From: an uncultured Campylobacter sp.
Lineage (GTDB): Bacteria > Campylobacterota > Campylobacteria > Campylobacterales > Campylobacteraceae
Assembly (NCBI RefSeq): GCF_937997535.1
Contig: NZ_CALKTT010000001.1
Location: forward strand, 1-31,701
Direction: 5' to 3'
Length of the DNA: 31,701 nt
Numbering within the stretch: position 1 is the stretch's first letter; every line of letters begins with the position of its first letter. Positions 14,572 to 22,709 of the stretch are shown piece after piece. A model generated the notes under the pieces. It was not told where the DNA came from. It searched no databases and saw only the letters and a program-made list of their open reading frames with translations. The translations under genes were made by a program, and so were the position numbers.

Positions 14572-15006
14572 ATGCGTAAAACAATATTTTTTCTTCTATT
14601 GGGGATCAGCATTTCATTTGCTAATGACGGATGCAATCAAAATATTGCAGTTCAGATCATGAGTGATTATGATTTAAAACAAGAGGTTGGTGAAATTGCT
14701 ACTATGTTCCTTATTTTAGTTTGTAAAAGTGATACTATAACGATCAAATACACATTTCATATTACTGCACCAAATATAGATAGAGAAAAATATAAGCAAA
14801 GGCTATATAGTATATTTCTTCATAACAACAAAAATAACTCCGATATAGTAGATAGGAGCTGTAGAATTCTTAATATGAGCTTGAGTGATGGCTCAAAAGC
14901 AAAAGATGCTGGCATTAAATATATTTATCAGACATATTATCTCGATAACGAGATGCTTTTCTCAATGGTAATGAACGATGAGCTGTGTCGACGACGAGGA
15001 TTTTAA
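14572..15006 (+). CDS. secreted four-cysteine protein, paralogue 2
   Basis: The 144-residue precursor begins 'MRKTIFFLLLGISISFA', close to that of the preceding gene, and has four cysteines at 21, 51, 97 and 139 in the same order and similar spacing. Shared phrases include 'ND/D-x-C' right after the signal peptide, 'VCKSDTI' against 'FCKNSTM', and the ends 'MVMNDELCRR' against 'TVDDNFCKK'. The rest has diverged widely, so the duplication is old or the proteins evolve fast. AGAAGGG (14559-14565) lies before the ATG. It closes the A/T-rich islet; the convergent carB gene ends 145 nt downstream. Family and function are not known to me. Confidence 0.65.
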   Translation: MRKTIFFLLLGISISFANDGCNQNIAVQIMSDYDLKQEVGEIATMFLILVCKSDTITIKYTFHITAPNIDREKYKQRLYSIFLHNNKNNSDIVDRSCRILNMSLSDGSKAKDAGIKYIYQTYYLDNEMLFSMVMNDELCRRRGF

Positions 15007-15151
15007 TACCTGATATATATGAGCTGATTTCTAATATGCACTACAAAAGCCTATTTTGACTTATATATTCATATCCCTAGAATTTTAAATCGTAAAATTT
15101 AACCACTAAGCCAAAATACTCAATGATTAAATTTATGATTCTTGTAAGATG

Positions 15152-18100
15152 CTATCTGCCGCTTAGATATTCCTGCAGCGTTTTAACCTCAAGCGCGGAG
15201 TCGTCCTTTATCGAGCAGATCGAGCGCGTAGCAGCGATCGCCGCCTTCATCGTCGTAAAATACGGCAGCCTAAAGCGCAGCACGCTCTGGCGGATCTTCA
15301 CGGCGTCGGTAGAATTTGATTTACTATCGCTGGTATTGATGACGAGCGAAATTTCGCCGTTTTTGAGCTTGTCCTCGATATTTGGGCGACCCTCGCTGAT
15401 TTTATAGACAAACTCGCACTCTACGCCGTTTTCGCCTAATAGCTTGTGAGTACCGCTCGTAGCGGCGATACTAAAGCCCGCGCCCGTAAGTGCGCGTGCA
15501 AGCTCCACGGCTCGCAGTTTGTCGTGATCGGCTAGCGACAAAAATACCTTACCGCCGCTTGGAAGTGCATTGCTAGCGCCGATTTGAGATTTGGCAAAGC
15601 TTTTGGCGAAATTTTCGCCGATACCCATCACCTCGCCGGTGCTTTTCATCTCGGGCCCCAAAATCAGATCCGCGCCCGCAAGCTTGTTGAAAGGAAAGAC
15701 GCTCTCTTTGACGCAGATATGGTTTTTAATACGCGATTTTAAAATCCCCTTCTCTTCAACCAGCACGCCGAACTCGTCGTAAAATTTTAAAGCCTCGCGC
15801 AGACCCCCCTGCCACATTACGCGAGTAGCGACCTTTGCCATCGGAATTCCGCTCGCCTTGCTTACAAACGGCACGGTACGGCTCGCGCGCGGATTTACCT
15901 CGATGATGTAAAGCTCGTTTTCAAAAATAGCGAATTGAATATTCATAAGCCCTACGACGCCGAGATTTAGCGCGATCTCTTTGGTTTGGCGACTTACCAG
16001 ATCGATCATCTCCGCGCTTAGACTAAGCGGCGGTAAGATGCTCGCGCTATCACCGCTGTGAATGCCCGCCTCTTCGATATGCTCCATTATCGCGCCGATA
16101 TACACGTCGCGCCCGTCGCAGATCGCATCGACATCAAGCTCGGTCGCGTCAAGTAAAAATTTATCTATAAGCACCGGCGAGTGATCACTCACGCGCACCG
16201 CCTCGCTCATATACTGCCTAAGCTCGGCTTCGTTATGTACGCGCCGCATCGCGCGACCGCCGAGTACGTAGCTAGGGCGCACGAGTACGGGGTAGCCGAT
16301 CGCAGCGGCCTTTTCTATCGCTTCGGCTTCGCTTACGGCGGTATCGTTTTTCGGCTGTTTGACGCCGATACTTGCGATGAACTCACTAAATTTCTTGCGG
16401 TCCTCCGCCACGTCTATCGTGCGCGCGCTCGTGCCGATGATCTTTGCTCCCACGGTACTTAGGCGCTTGGCGAGCTTTAGCGGCGTTTGGCCTCCGAAAT
16501 GCACGATCACGCCGTCGGGGTTCTCGGCCTCGATGACCGCCCTAACGTGCTCGAAGTCGATCGGCTCGAAGTACAAAATATCGCTCGTGTCGTAGTCGGT
16601 GCTGACGGTTTCGGGGTTGCAGTTATACATTATCGTAGTGATCCCCATATCGCGCAGAGCGTAGCTGGCGTGCACGCAGCAGTAATCAAACTCTATGCCC
16701 TGCCCTATGCGGTTCGGACCGCCGCCGATGATGAGGACCTTTTTATTATCTTTTGAAATTTTACGACTTGCGATGGCGGGCGTTATGTTGGTGCTGGAGT
16801 ACAGATAGGGGGTAAGCGCCGCAAACTCGCCTGCACAGGTATCTACTTCGTTGTATTCAAGACCGATGCCCTGTCTGGCGCAGGCAAAATGGATGTCGTT
16901 TTGCGTAAGGCCCAGATTGTCCTTTTTGTTGATCAAATTTGCGATCATCTTATCGCTAAAGCCCCAGCTCTTGGCCTGTCTCAAAAGCGACGCGTCGTTG
17001 ATGATTTCCATATCGATGCGCTCTTCAAATTTTACGATCTGCTCGATCTGGCTCAAAAACCAGCGATCGATCTTGCTAAGCTCGTAAATTTGATCCACGC
17101 TCATGCCCGCTCTAAAGCCCTGAGCGATATATAAAATTCTATCTTGCTGCGCGTTGCGAAGCCCGAAAATGAGATCTTTTTCGCTTAAATTTAGCTCCAC
17201 GAAGCCGAAGTAGCTCTTCTCCAGCGAGCACAACGCCTTTTGAATACTCTCTTTAAAGCTGCGCCCGATCGCCATCACCTCGCCGATGCTTTTCATCGCA
17301 GTGCCGAGATAGGGGTTTGCGCCGGGGAATTTCTCAAACGCAAAGCGAGGAATTTTAGTCACGATATAATCGATCACAGGCTCGAAGCTTGCAGGCGTGC
17401 CGGTGATGTCGTTTTTGATCTCATCTAGGCTAAAGCCCACAGCTAACATAGTAGCGACCTTGGCGATCGGATAGCCCGTAGCTTTGGACGCGAGAGCCGA
17501 ACTGCGGCTTACGCGCGGGTTCATCTCGATGACGATCATCCGCCCCGTTTGCGGATTTACCGCAAACTGCACGTTTGAGCCGCCCGTATCCACGCCGATC
17601 TCGCGTAAAATTTTAAAACTCGCGTCGCGCATCGCCTGATATTCTTTATCGGTGAGCGTAAGAGCGGGTGCAACCGTGATGCTATCGCCCGTATGCACCC
17701 CCATCGGGTCGAAATTTTCAATCGAACAGACGATGATGCAGTTGTCCTTGTGATCGCGGATAACCTCCATTTCGAACTCTTTCCATCCAAGCAGGCTCTC
17801 TTCAATCAAAATTTCATTTATCGGGCTCACGTCTAGCCCATTTTGCGCGACCTCTTTAAACTCGTCGATATTGTATGCCACGCCGCTGCCTGCGCCGCCT
17901 AGGGTGTAGCTAGCGCGAATAATGAGCGGGAAACCGATCTCATTTGCAGCAGCCATCGCCTCTTCGATATTGTAGGCGTATTTGGATTTGGGCAGATCCA
18001 TTCCGATCTTAATCATCGCCTCTTTAAATTTCACCCTATCCTCGCCCTTTTTTATCGCTTCAGGCTTGGCGCCTAGAAATTTCACCCCTGCTAGCTCGCC

Positions 18101-18415
18101 GCTTTCGTAAGCCTCCATCGCGACATTTAGCGCGACCTGTCCACCCATCGTAGGCAGGATCGCATCGACGCCCTCGCGCTTTATGATGCGCAAAATGCTC
18201 TCTTTGGTGATCGGCTCGATGTATGTAGCGTCGGCAAAATCGGGATCGGTCATAATGGTAGCGGGGTTAGAGTTTATTAGCACTACGCGGTATCCGAGGC
18301 TCTTTAGCGTCTTGGCAGCCTGCGTGCCGCTGTAATCGAACTCGCACGCCTGGCCGATTACGATCGGACCGCTACCGATCAGTAAAATCGTCTTAATATC
18401 ATCTCTTTTGGGCAT
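15152..18415 (-). CDS. carB: carbamoyl-phosphate synthase large subunit
   Basis: The 1087-residue subunit makes carbamoyl phosphate from ammonia (from the CarA glutaminase), bicarbonate and 2 ATP, feeding arginine and pyrimidine synthesis. Its two ATP-grasp halves are both intact: the first begins 'LIGSGPIVIGQACEFDYSG' and the second, near residue 560, 'GGGPNRIGQGIEFDYC'. Metal and ATP motifs 'VIEMNPRVSRSSALASKATG' and 'IIEVNPRASRTVPFVSKASG' occur in each half. The C-terminal MGS-like regulatory domain ends with 'EGRPNIEDKLKNGEISLVI'. ATG 18415 is chosen over a TTG one codon upstream; its A is the last base of the mreC TGA (TGATG), so translation is coupled. carA is not in the window. A run of six C at 15804-15809 stays in frame. 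Confidence 0.97.
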   Translation of the reverse strand: MPKRDDIKTILLIGSGPIVIGQACEFDYSGTQAAKTLKSLGYRVVLINSNPATIMTDPDFADATYIEPITKESILRIIKREGVDAILPTMGGQVALNVAMEAYESGELAGVKFLGAKPEAIKKGEDRVKFKEAMIKIGMDLPKSKYAYNIEEAMAAANEIGFPLIIRASYTLGGAGSGVAYNIDEFKEVAQNGLDVSPINEILIEESLLGWKEFEMEVIRDHKDNCIIVCSIENFDPMGVHTGDSITVAPALTLTDKEYQAMRDASFKILREIGVDTGGSNVQFAVNPQTGRMIVIEMNPRVSRSSALASKATGYPIAKVATMLAVGFSLDEIKNDITGTPASFEPVIDYIVTKIPRFAFEKFPGANPYLGTAMKSIGEVMAIGRSFKESIQKALCSLEKSYFGFVELNLSEKDLIFGLRNAQQDRILYIAQGFRAGMSVDQIYELSKIDRWFLSQIEQIVKFEERIDMEIINDASLLRQAKSWGFSDKMIANLINKKDNLGLTQNDIHFACARQGIGLEYNEVDTCAGEFAALTPYLYSSTNITPAIASRKISKDNKKVLIIGGGPNRIGQGIEFDYCCVHASYALRDMGITTIMYNCNPETVSTDYDTSDILYFEPIDFEHVRAVIEAENPDGVIVHFGGQTPLKLAKRLSTVGAKIIGTSARTIDVAEDRKKFSEFIASIGVKQPKNDTAVSEAEAIEKAAAIGYPVLVRPSYVLGGRAMRRVHNEAELRQYMSEAVRVSDHSPVLIDKFLLDATELDVDAICDGRDVYIGAIMEHIEEAGIHSGDSASILPPLSLSAEMIDLVSRQTKEIALNLGVVGLMNIQFAIFENELYIIEVNPRASRTVPFVSKASGIPMAKVATRVMWQGGLREALKFYDEFGVLVEEKGILKSRIKNHICVKESVFPFNKLAGADLILGPEMKSTGEVMGIGENFAKSFAKSQIGASNALPSGGKVFLSLADHDKLRAVELARALTGAGFSIAATSGTHKLLGENGVECEFVYKISEGRPNIEDKLKNGEISLVINTSDSKSNSTDAVKIRQSVLRFRLPYFTTMKAAIAATRSICSIKDDSALEVKTLQEYLSGR

Positions 18416-19164
18416 CAATTTTCCTTTGTAACGACATACAAAAACGCCGGCATCTCGGAGCTCACGTAGGGCTCTACGACGGCGCTTTTGTATAGCTTCC
18501 CGTTTTGAATTTCTTTAACCTTTCCTACCGGTACGCCGGCAAAGAAAATTTCATCTTTCCCGCTCGTAAAGACCTCATCGCCTACCTTAGGATCAAGCCA
18601 TTGTGGGATGTATCTAACTACGAGCTCGTTATTTTCGCCGCCTGCGACGCCAGGAATTTGAGTATCTCCTATGAAAACGGAGAAGTTGCTCTTTTCGTCG
18701 CGCTGTAAGATCGCAAGCGGGCGCCCGTCTTTATTTACTAAAATCCCTGCAGTTTTACCCTCGCTGATGAGGCCGTAAATTTTGTTTGGGTTAAAATTTT
18801 CAAAATTTACGAAGAATTTGTTGTAGTCGTTTAGATTCGCGTAGCTTAGCGCCTTTACGAGCTGGACTTTGGGCTCATAAATGGAGCTATTTTTATCGAT
18901 CAAAATTTTATTCAGCTCGCCCGCGAACGTGCTAAGCAGCATCGCCGATTTTTTTAGCTCGGCGTTTTCTTCTCGTAGAGCTTTGATCGTCTCTGCCTGG
19001 TTAAAATGCTCGTTCACGGCGCTTTTTACCCGATCGCTCACGCCGTAATAAACCTCTAAAATTCCTCCTGCAAATCCGATAAATTTGCCGTGGATATACG
19101 AGCCGAACGTTAACGAAACGGCTACTAGCAAAACCGCGACGAGGAGGAGTTTGAGATTAGTCAT
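18415..19164 (-). CDS. mreC: rod shape-determining protein MreC
   Basis: MreC (249 residues) is a bitopic inner-membrane scaffold that links the MreB cytoskeleton to the cell-wall synthases. The N-terminal helix 'LLLVAVLLVAVSLTFGSY' (about residues 6-23) anchors it; a coiled-coil stretch follows ('AETIKALREENAELKKSAML', about 57-76), then the beta-rich MreC core, with typical phrases 'GLISEGKTAGILVNKDGR' and 'VGDEVFTSGKDEIFFAGVPV'. It overlaps mreB by 8 nt and shares one base with the carB start. mreD is absent between mreC and the next gene, as I recall is usual in this group. Confidence 0.92.
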   Translation of the reverse strand: MTNLKLLLVAVLLVAVSLTFGSYIHGKFIGFAGGILEVYYGVSDRVKSAVNEHFNQAETIKALREENAELKKSAMLLSTFAGELNKILIDKNSSIYEPKVQLVKALSYANLNDYNKFFVNFENFNPNKIYGLISEGKTAGILVNKDGRPLAILQRDEKSNFSVFIGDTQIPGVAGGENNELVVRYIPQWLDPKVGDEVFTSGKDEIFFAGVPVGKVKEIQNGKLYKSAVVEPYVSSEMPAFLYVVTKEN

Positions 19165-20191
19165 TTGCCGCTTGTTTTAGCGATTTGATCTCTTCTAGGG
19201 CTTTTCCCGTGCCGTTTGCGACGCACAGCAGTGGCTCGTCCGCGACGAAAACCGGAAGCTTTACGGTGTCACTTAGATATTTATCTAATCCGCGAATGAG
19301 CGCACCGCCGCCCGTTAGTACGACGCCGTTTTCGACGATGTCGGCGGCGACTTCTGGCTGAATGCTCTCTAGCACAAATTTCAGCGCGTCTGCAATCTCT
19401 CTGATCGAGTCTTTGATCGCCTCTCTAACGTCCTCACTCGTAAGATCAACCGAGCTTAAAAGCCCGCTGATCTGGTCTTTTCCTTTGACCGTGTATGTAA
19501 GATCTTTTTGCTGTTGTACCGCCGTGCCGATCTTGATCTTGATCTCCTCGGCCGCACGCTCCGAAATAAGCAGGCTATATTTTTCTTTGACGTAATTAAC
19601 GATGCTTGCGTCGATCTTATCGCCTGCGACGCGGACAGATTTGGCACTGATGATACCGCCTAAAGAGATAACGCCGATCTCGGTGGTACCGCCGCCGATA
19701 TCTACGACCAGTGAGCCGCGCGCTTCATTTACCGGAAGCCCCGCACCGATCGCCGCAGCCATCGGCTCTTCGATTAGATAAACTTCACGTGCGCCCGCTA
19801 TCATCGCGCTTTCGCGCACGGCTTTGCGCTCGACCTGAGTTAGCCCGTAAGGAACCGAGATGATAATGCGCGGGCTTACGAAAAAGCGGCGCTTGTGGGT
19901 CTTTTCGATGAAATACCTAATCATCTTCTCCGTCATATCAAAATCCGCGATAACGCCGTCCTTCATCGGGCGCACCGCCTCGATATCGCCAGGAGTGCGT
20001 CCTAGCATCTCTTTAGCCTCGGCGCCCACGGCAATGATCCTTTGCTTGCCGTAGCGCTCGTTTTGCACCGCGACGACGCTCGGTTCGTTGATGATGATGC
20101 CTTTATCTTTTAGCAGCACAAGCGTGTTTGCCGTGCCTAGATCAATACCCATATCCCTAGAAAATAATCCTAGAATCGAATCAAGTAACAT
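19157..20191 (-). CDS. mreB: rod shape-determining protein MreB (bacterial actin)
   Basis: MreB (344 residues, normal length) forms membrane-bound filaments that orient cell-wall growth. The actin-type phosphate loop 'GIDLGTANTLVLLKDKG' lies at residue 15, 'PYGLTQVERKAVRESAMIAG' near 115, 'LIEEPMAAAIGAGLPV' near 140, the second phosphate loop 'VVDIGGGTTEIGVISLGG' near 165, and the adenosine motif 'VLTGGGALIRGLDKYLSD' near 295. It begins 9 nt after the clpX stop and overlaps mreC by 8 nt. It belongs to the fabZ-to-carB chain. In curved or spiral campylobacters it sets cell shape together with the peptidoglycan-trimming enzymes. Confidence 0.96.
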   Translation of the reverse strand: MLLDSILGLFSRDMGIDLGTANTLVLLKDKGIIINEPSVVAVQNERYGKQRIIAVGAEAKEMLGRTPGDIEAVRPMKDGVIADFDMTEKMIRYFIEKTHKRRFFVSPRIIISVPYGLTQVERKAVRESAMIAGAREVYLIEEPMAAAIGAGLPVNEARGSLVVDIGGGTTEIGVISLGGIISAKSVRVAGDKIDASIVNYVKEKYSLLISERAAEEIKIKIGTAVQQQKDLTYTVKGKDQISGLLSSVDLTSEDVREAIKDSIREIADALKFVLESIQPEVAADIVENGVVLTGGGALIRGLDKYLSDTVKLPVFVADEPLLCVANGTGKALEEIKSLKQAAND

Positions 20192-20200
20192 TTATCCCCT

Positions 20201-21439
20201 TTATGCAGTTAAATTTTGTTTTACAAGTATCGGCTTAGAGACGCCATCTACGACCTCTTTGGAGATGATGACGTCATAGCCCTTAAGCTCAGGCAGATCA
20301 AACATAATATCGATCATAATCTCCTCGATTATGCTGCGAAGTCCGCGTGCGCCGGTTTTGCGCTTGATCGCAAGGCTTGCGACCTCTCTTAGCGCGTCGT
20401 CGTCAAATTTTAAATTTGCGCCGTCTATCGCAAAGAGCTTTTGATATTGCTTTAAGATCGCATTCTTCGGCTCGGTTAAAATTCTAACCATAGCCTTTTC
20501 GTCGATCTCATTTAGCGTAGCCACTACGTGCAAGCGCCCGATTAACTCGGGGATTATGCCGTAATGCACCAAATCGTCAGCCTCGACCATATTTAGCAAA
20601 TTTAAGCTCTCTTTCTTGCTGCGCTTGGTTTGATTAAACCCTAACACGTTCTGCCCGATGCGGCGGTTGATGATCTCGTTTAGCCCGTCGAACGCGCCGC
20701 CGCAGACGAACAAAATATTTGTCGTATCGATCTGGATGAAGTCCTGATTTGGGTGCTTGCGGCCGCCCTTTGGAGGGATATTTACGACGCTTCCTTCGAT
20801 GATCTTAAGCAGCGCTTGCTGCACCCCCTCGCCGCTTACGTCGCGCGTGATGCTGCGGTTTTCGCTCATTCGCGCGATCTTATCGATCTCGTCTACGAAA
20901 ACGATACCGCGCTGCGCCTTTTCTACATCGCCGTCCGCGGCCTGCAAAAGGCGGGTGAGGATATTTTCTACGTCCTCGCCGACGTAGCCCGCTTCCGTTA
21001 GGCTCGTAGCGTCGCTAATGGCGATCGGCACGTCTAAAAATTTCGCCAAGGTCTGCGCCATAAGCGTCTTACCGCTGCCGGTAGGCCCGATAAGCAAGAT
21101 ATTTGATTTTGAAATTTCGGTGTCGTCGCCCTTTGCGTCGGTCTGCCTGAAAATTCTTTTATAGTGGTTGTAAACGCCGACGCTAAAAATTTTCTTAGCG
21201 CGCTCCTGACCGATGACGTAGCGATTTAGCACTTCCATCAGCGCCTTTGGCTTGATAGCCTCGAAATCGATCTCTTTATTTTGATTTTGTATCGCCTCAT
21301 TTTGGCCCTCGCTGCCGTGGATGGCGGCATATGCCATATCGATACAATAGCTGCAGATAGCCGCCGTACCGTCGTCGTTAGGATAGATACGACGTCCGTC
21401 CGCGCCCGTCTCACCGCAAAAACTGCACTTGTTTGCCAT
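20201..21439 (-). CDS. clpX: ClpXP protease ATP-binding subunit ClpX
   Basis: ClpX (412 residues) is the hexameric AAA+ unfoldase that feeds proteins to ClpP. The N-terminal zinc-binding domain shows four cysteines in the usual pattern (C5, C8, C29, C32). Then come Walker A 'LIGPTGSGKTLMAQTLA' (near 116), pore-loop 'GYVGEDVENIL', Walker B 'GIVFVDEIDKIAR' (near 178), and the ClpP-docking loop as 'LGFNQTKRSKK', where family members have an [I/L]GF tripeptide. The sensor-2 'RKTGARGLRSIIEEIM' is also present. Its start shares one base with the lpxA stop (TAATG). clpP is not in the window. Confidence 0.97.
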   Translation of the reverse strand: MANKCSFCGETGADGRRIYPNDDGTAAICSYCIDMAYAAIHGSEGQNEAIQNQNKEIDFEAIKPKALMEVLNRYVIGQERAKKIFSVGVYNHYKRIFRQTDAKGDDTEISKSNILLIGPTGSGKTLMAQTLAKFLDVPIAISDATSLTEAGYVGEDVENILTRLLQAADGDVEKAQRGIVFVDEIDKIARMSENRSITRDVSGEGVQQALLKIIEGSVVNIPPKGGRKHPNQDFIQIDTTNILFVCGGAFDGLNEIINRRIGQNVLGFNQTKRSKKESLNLLNMVEADDLVHYGIIPELIGRLHVVATLNEIDEKAMVRILTEPKNAILKQYQKLFAIDGANLKFDDDALREVASLAIKRKTGARGLRSIIEEIMIDIMFDLPELKGYDVIISKEVVDGVSKPILVKQNLTA

Positions 21440-22230
21440 TAAATTTTACCTTTATCTAGCGGAATCCCGCGTTTTGTGTTGATTATAAACTCGCACATCT
21501 TGCGCACGTTTTGATCGCTCGTTTCGTTTAATAAAATTTGCGCCTGCTCCTTTAAGCCCTTGCCTTGGTTGAATAAAAATTTATACGCCCGATTTATCGT
21601 CTCGACCGTCTCTTTATCGAAGCGGCGGCGGATGCCCGTTAAATTTAGCCCGCGAATATAGGCGCGATTTCCCTCGGCTAGGCAAAACGGCACCACGTCC
21701 TGACTAAGCGCGCTAGCCCCTGCGATCATGCAGCTCTCGCCGATTTGGACGAACTGATGTACGGGGGTAAGCCCGCCGATAACGGCATAATCGCCCATTA
21801 CGACGTGACCTGCGAGCGTGGCGTTGTTGGCTAGGATTATGTTGCTGCCCAGCACGCAATCGTGCGCGATGTGGCAATACGCCATCATAAAGAGATTATC
21901 GCCGATGCGCGTAAATCCGTCGCCCTTATGCGAGCCCGAGCTAATCGTGCAAAACTCGTGAATCGTAGCGTTTTTGCCGATGATTAGCCCCGTTCGCTCG
22001 CCCTCTTCAAAGCTCATATCCTGCGGAATTTCGCCCACGATCGCGTATGAAAAAATTTTAGAGCCCTCGCCGATTTGCGTATCGCCAATGATGCGCGCGC
22101 CCTGCTTGATCGTGCAGCCGTCGCCGATTTTAGCCTGCGCGCTTACGAAAGCATACGGCTCAATCACAACCTCGGCTCCGATCTGTGCGCCGTCCTCGAT
22201 GATCGCCGTGTGGTGAACTTTAGCCATCAT
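21439..22230 (-). CDS. lpxA: acyl-ACP-UDP-N-acetylglucosamine O-acyltransferase (lipid A, first step)
   Basis: LpxA (263 residues) transfers a 3-hydroxyacyl chain from ACP to the UDP-sugar precursor of lipid A. The left-handed beta-helix is visible as repeated hexapeptides ('IEDGAQIGAEVVIEPYAFV', 'IGDGCTIKQGARIIGDTQIG'), followed by the catalytic-histidine segment 'MMAYCHIAHDCVLGSN' and the C-terminal helical cap ('NRAYKFLFNQGKGLKEQAQ'). ATG 22230 overlaps the fabZ TGA as ATGA; the codon after it is also ATG, so initiation could be one codon later. In C. jejuni the LpxA substrate is partly a 2,3-diamino sugar; whether this holds here cannot be read from the sequence. Confidence 0.96.
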   Translation of the reverse strand: MMAKVHHTAIIEDGAQIGAEVVIEPYAFVSAQAKIGDGCTIKQGARIIGDTQIGEGSKIFSYAIVGEIPQDMSFEEGERTGLIIGKNATIHEFCTISSGSHKGDGFTRIGDNLFMMAYCHIAHDCVLGSNIILANNATLAGHVVMGDYAVIGGLTPVHQFVQIGESCMIAGASALSQDVVPFCLAEGNRAYIRGLNLTGIRRRFDKETVETINRAYKFLFNQGKGLKEQAQILLNETSDQNVRKMCEFIINTKRGIPLDKGKI

Positions 22231-22676
22231 TTATCCATTATCATTGCTTGAAGTTCAGCCTGCGCGGCCAATGTGGCGCCGTCGTTGATGTAGGCTTCGC
22301 CCTTTAGCACCCAGATGCGTCCGCGGTGTTTGATTACGCTGATGCGATACTCAAGCTTGTCGCCGGGGCGGACGGGACTTCTAAATTTAGCGTTGTCGAT
22401 ACTCATAAAATACACGACTTTGTCGCTTAGATCGACGCCCTCTTTCTCCATGCTCTTAAACGCCAGCACGCCGCCCGCCTGCGCTAAGCCCTCGATTATC
22501 ATTACGCCCGGATAGATCGGGTGGCCAGGGAAGTGACCCTGAAAGATCTGCTCGTTGTAGGTTACGTTTTTATAGGCCTTGATACTTTCGCCTATGCTGA
22601 GCTCTTCGACGCGATCTATCAGCAAAAACGGAAAACGATGAGGTAGGATGGAGAGGATTTCGTTTATATCTATCAT
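22227..22676 (-). CDS. fabZ: 3-hydroxyacyl-ACP dehydratase FabZ
   Basis: FabZ (149 residues) dehydrates 3-hydroxyacyl-ACP in fatty acid elongation and competes with LpxA for 3-hydroxymyristoyl-ACP-type substrate, so their adjacency (4-nt overlap) fits joint control. The hot-dog fold signature is 'HFPGHPIYPGVMIIEGLAQ', containing the catalytic His and Glu; the start 'ILPHRFPFLLIDRV' and 'NAKFRSPVRPGDKLEYRI' are also typical. ATG 22676 has AAAAAAGG upstream. It lies 33 nt after the queH stop with no terminator between, so transcription from queH may read into it. Confidence 0.97.
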   Translation of the reverse strand: MIDINEILSILPHRFPFLLIDRVEELSIGESIKAYKNVTYNEQIFQGHFPGHPIYPGVMIIEGLAQAGGVLAFKSMEKEGVDLSDKVVYFMSIDNAKFRSPVRPGDKLEYRISVIKHRGRIWVLKGEAYINDGATLAAQAELQAMIMDK

Positions 22677-22709
22677 TTATCTGCCTTTTTTAGAAATTTT
22701 AGAATCTTA

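Noticed and set aside
15804..15809. Run of six C in carB
   Set aside because: Same reasoning: short, in frame, inside a conserved biosynthetic gene.
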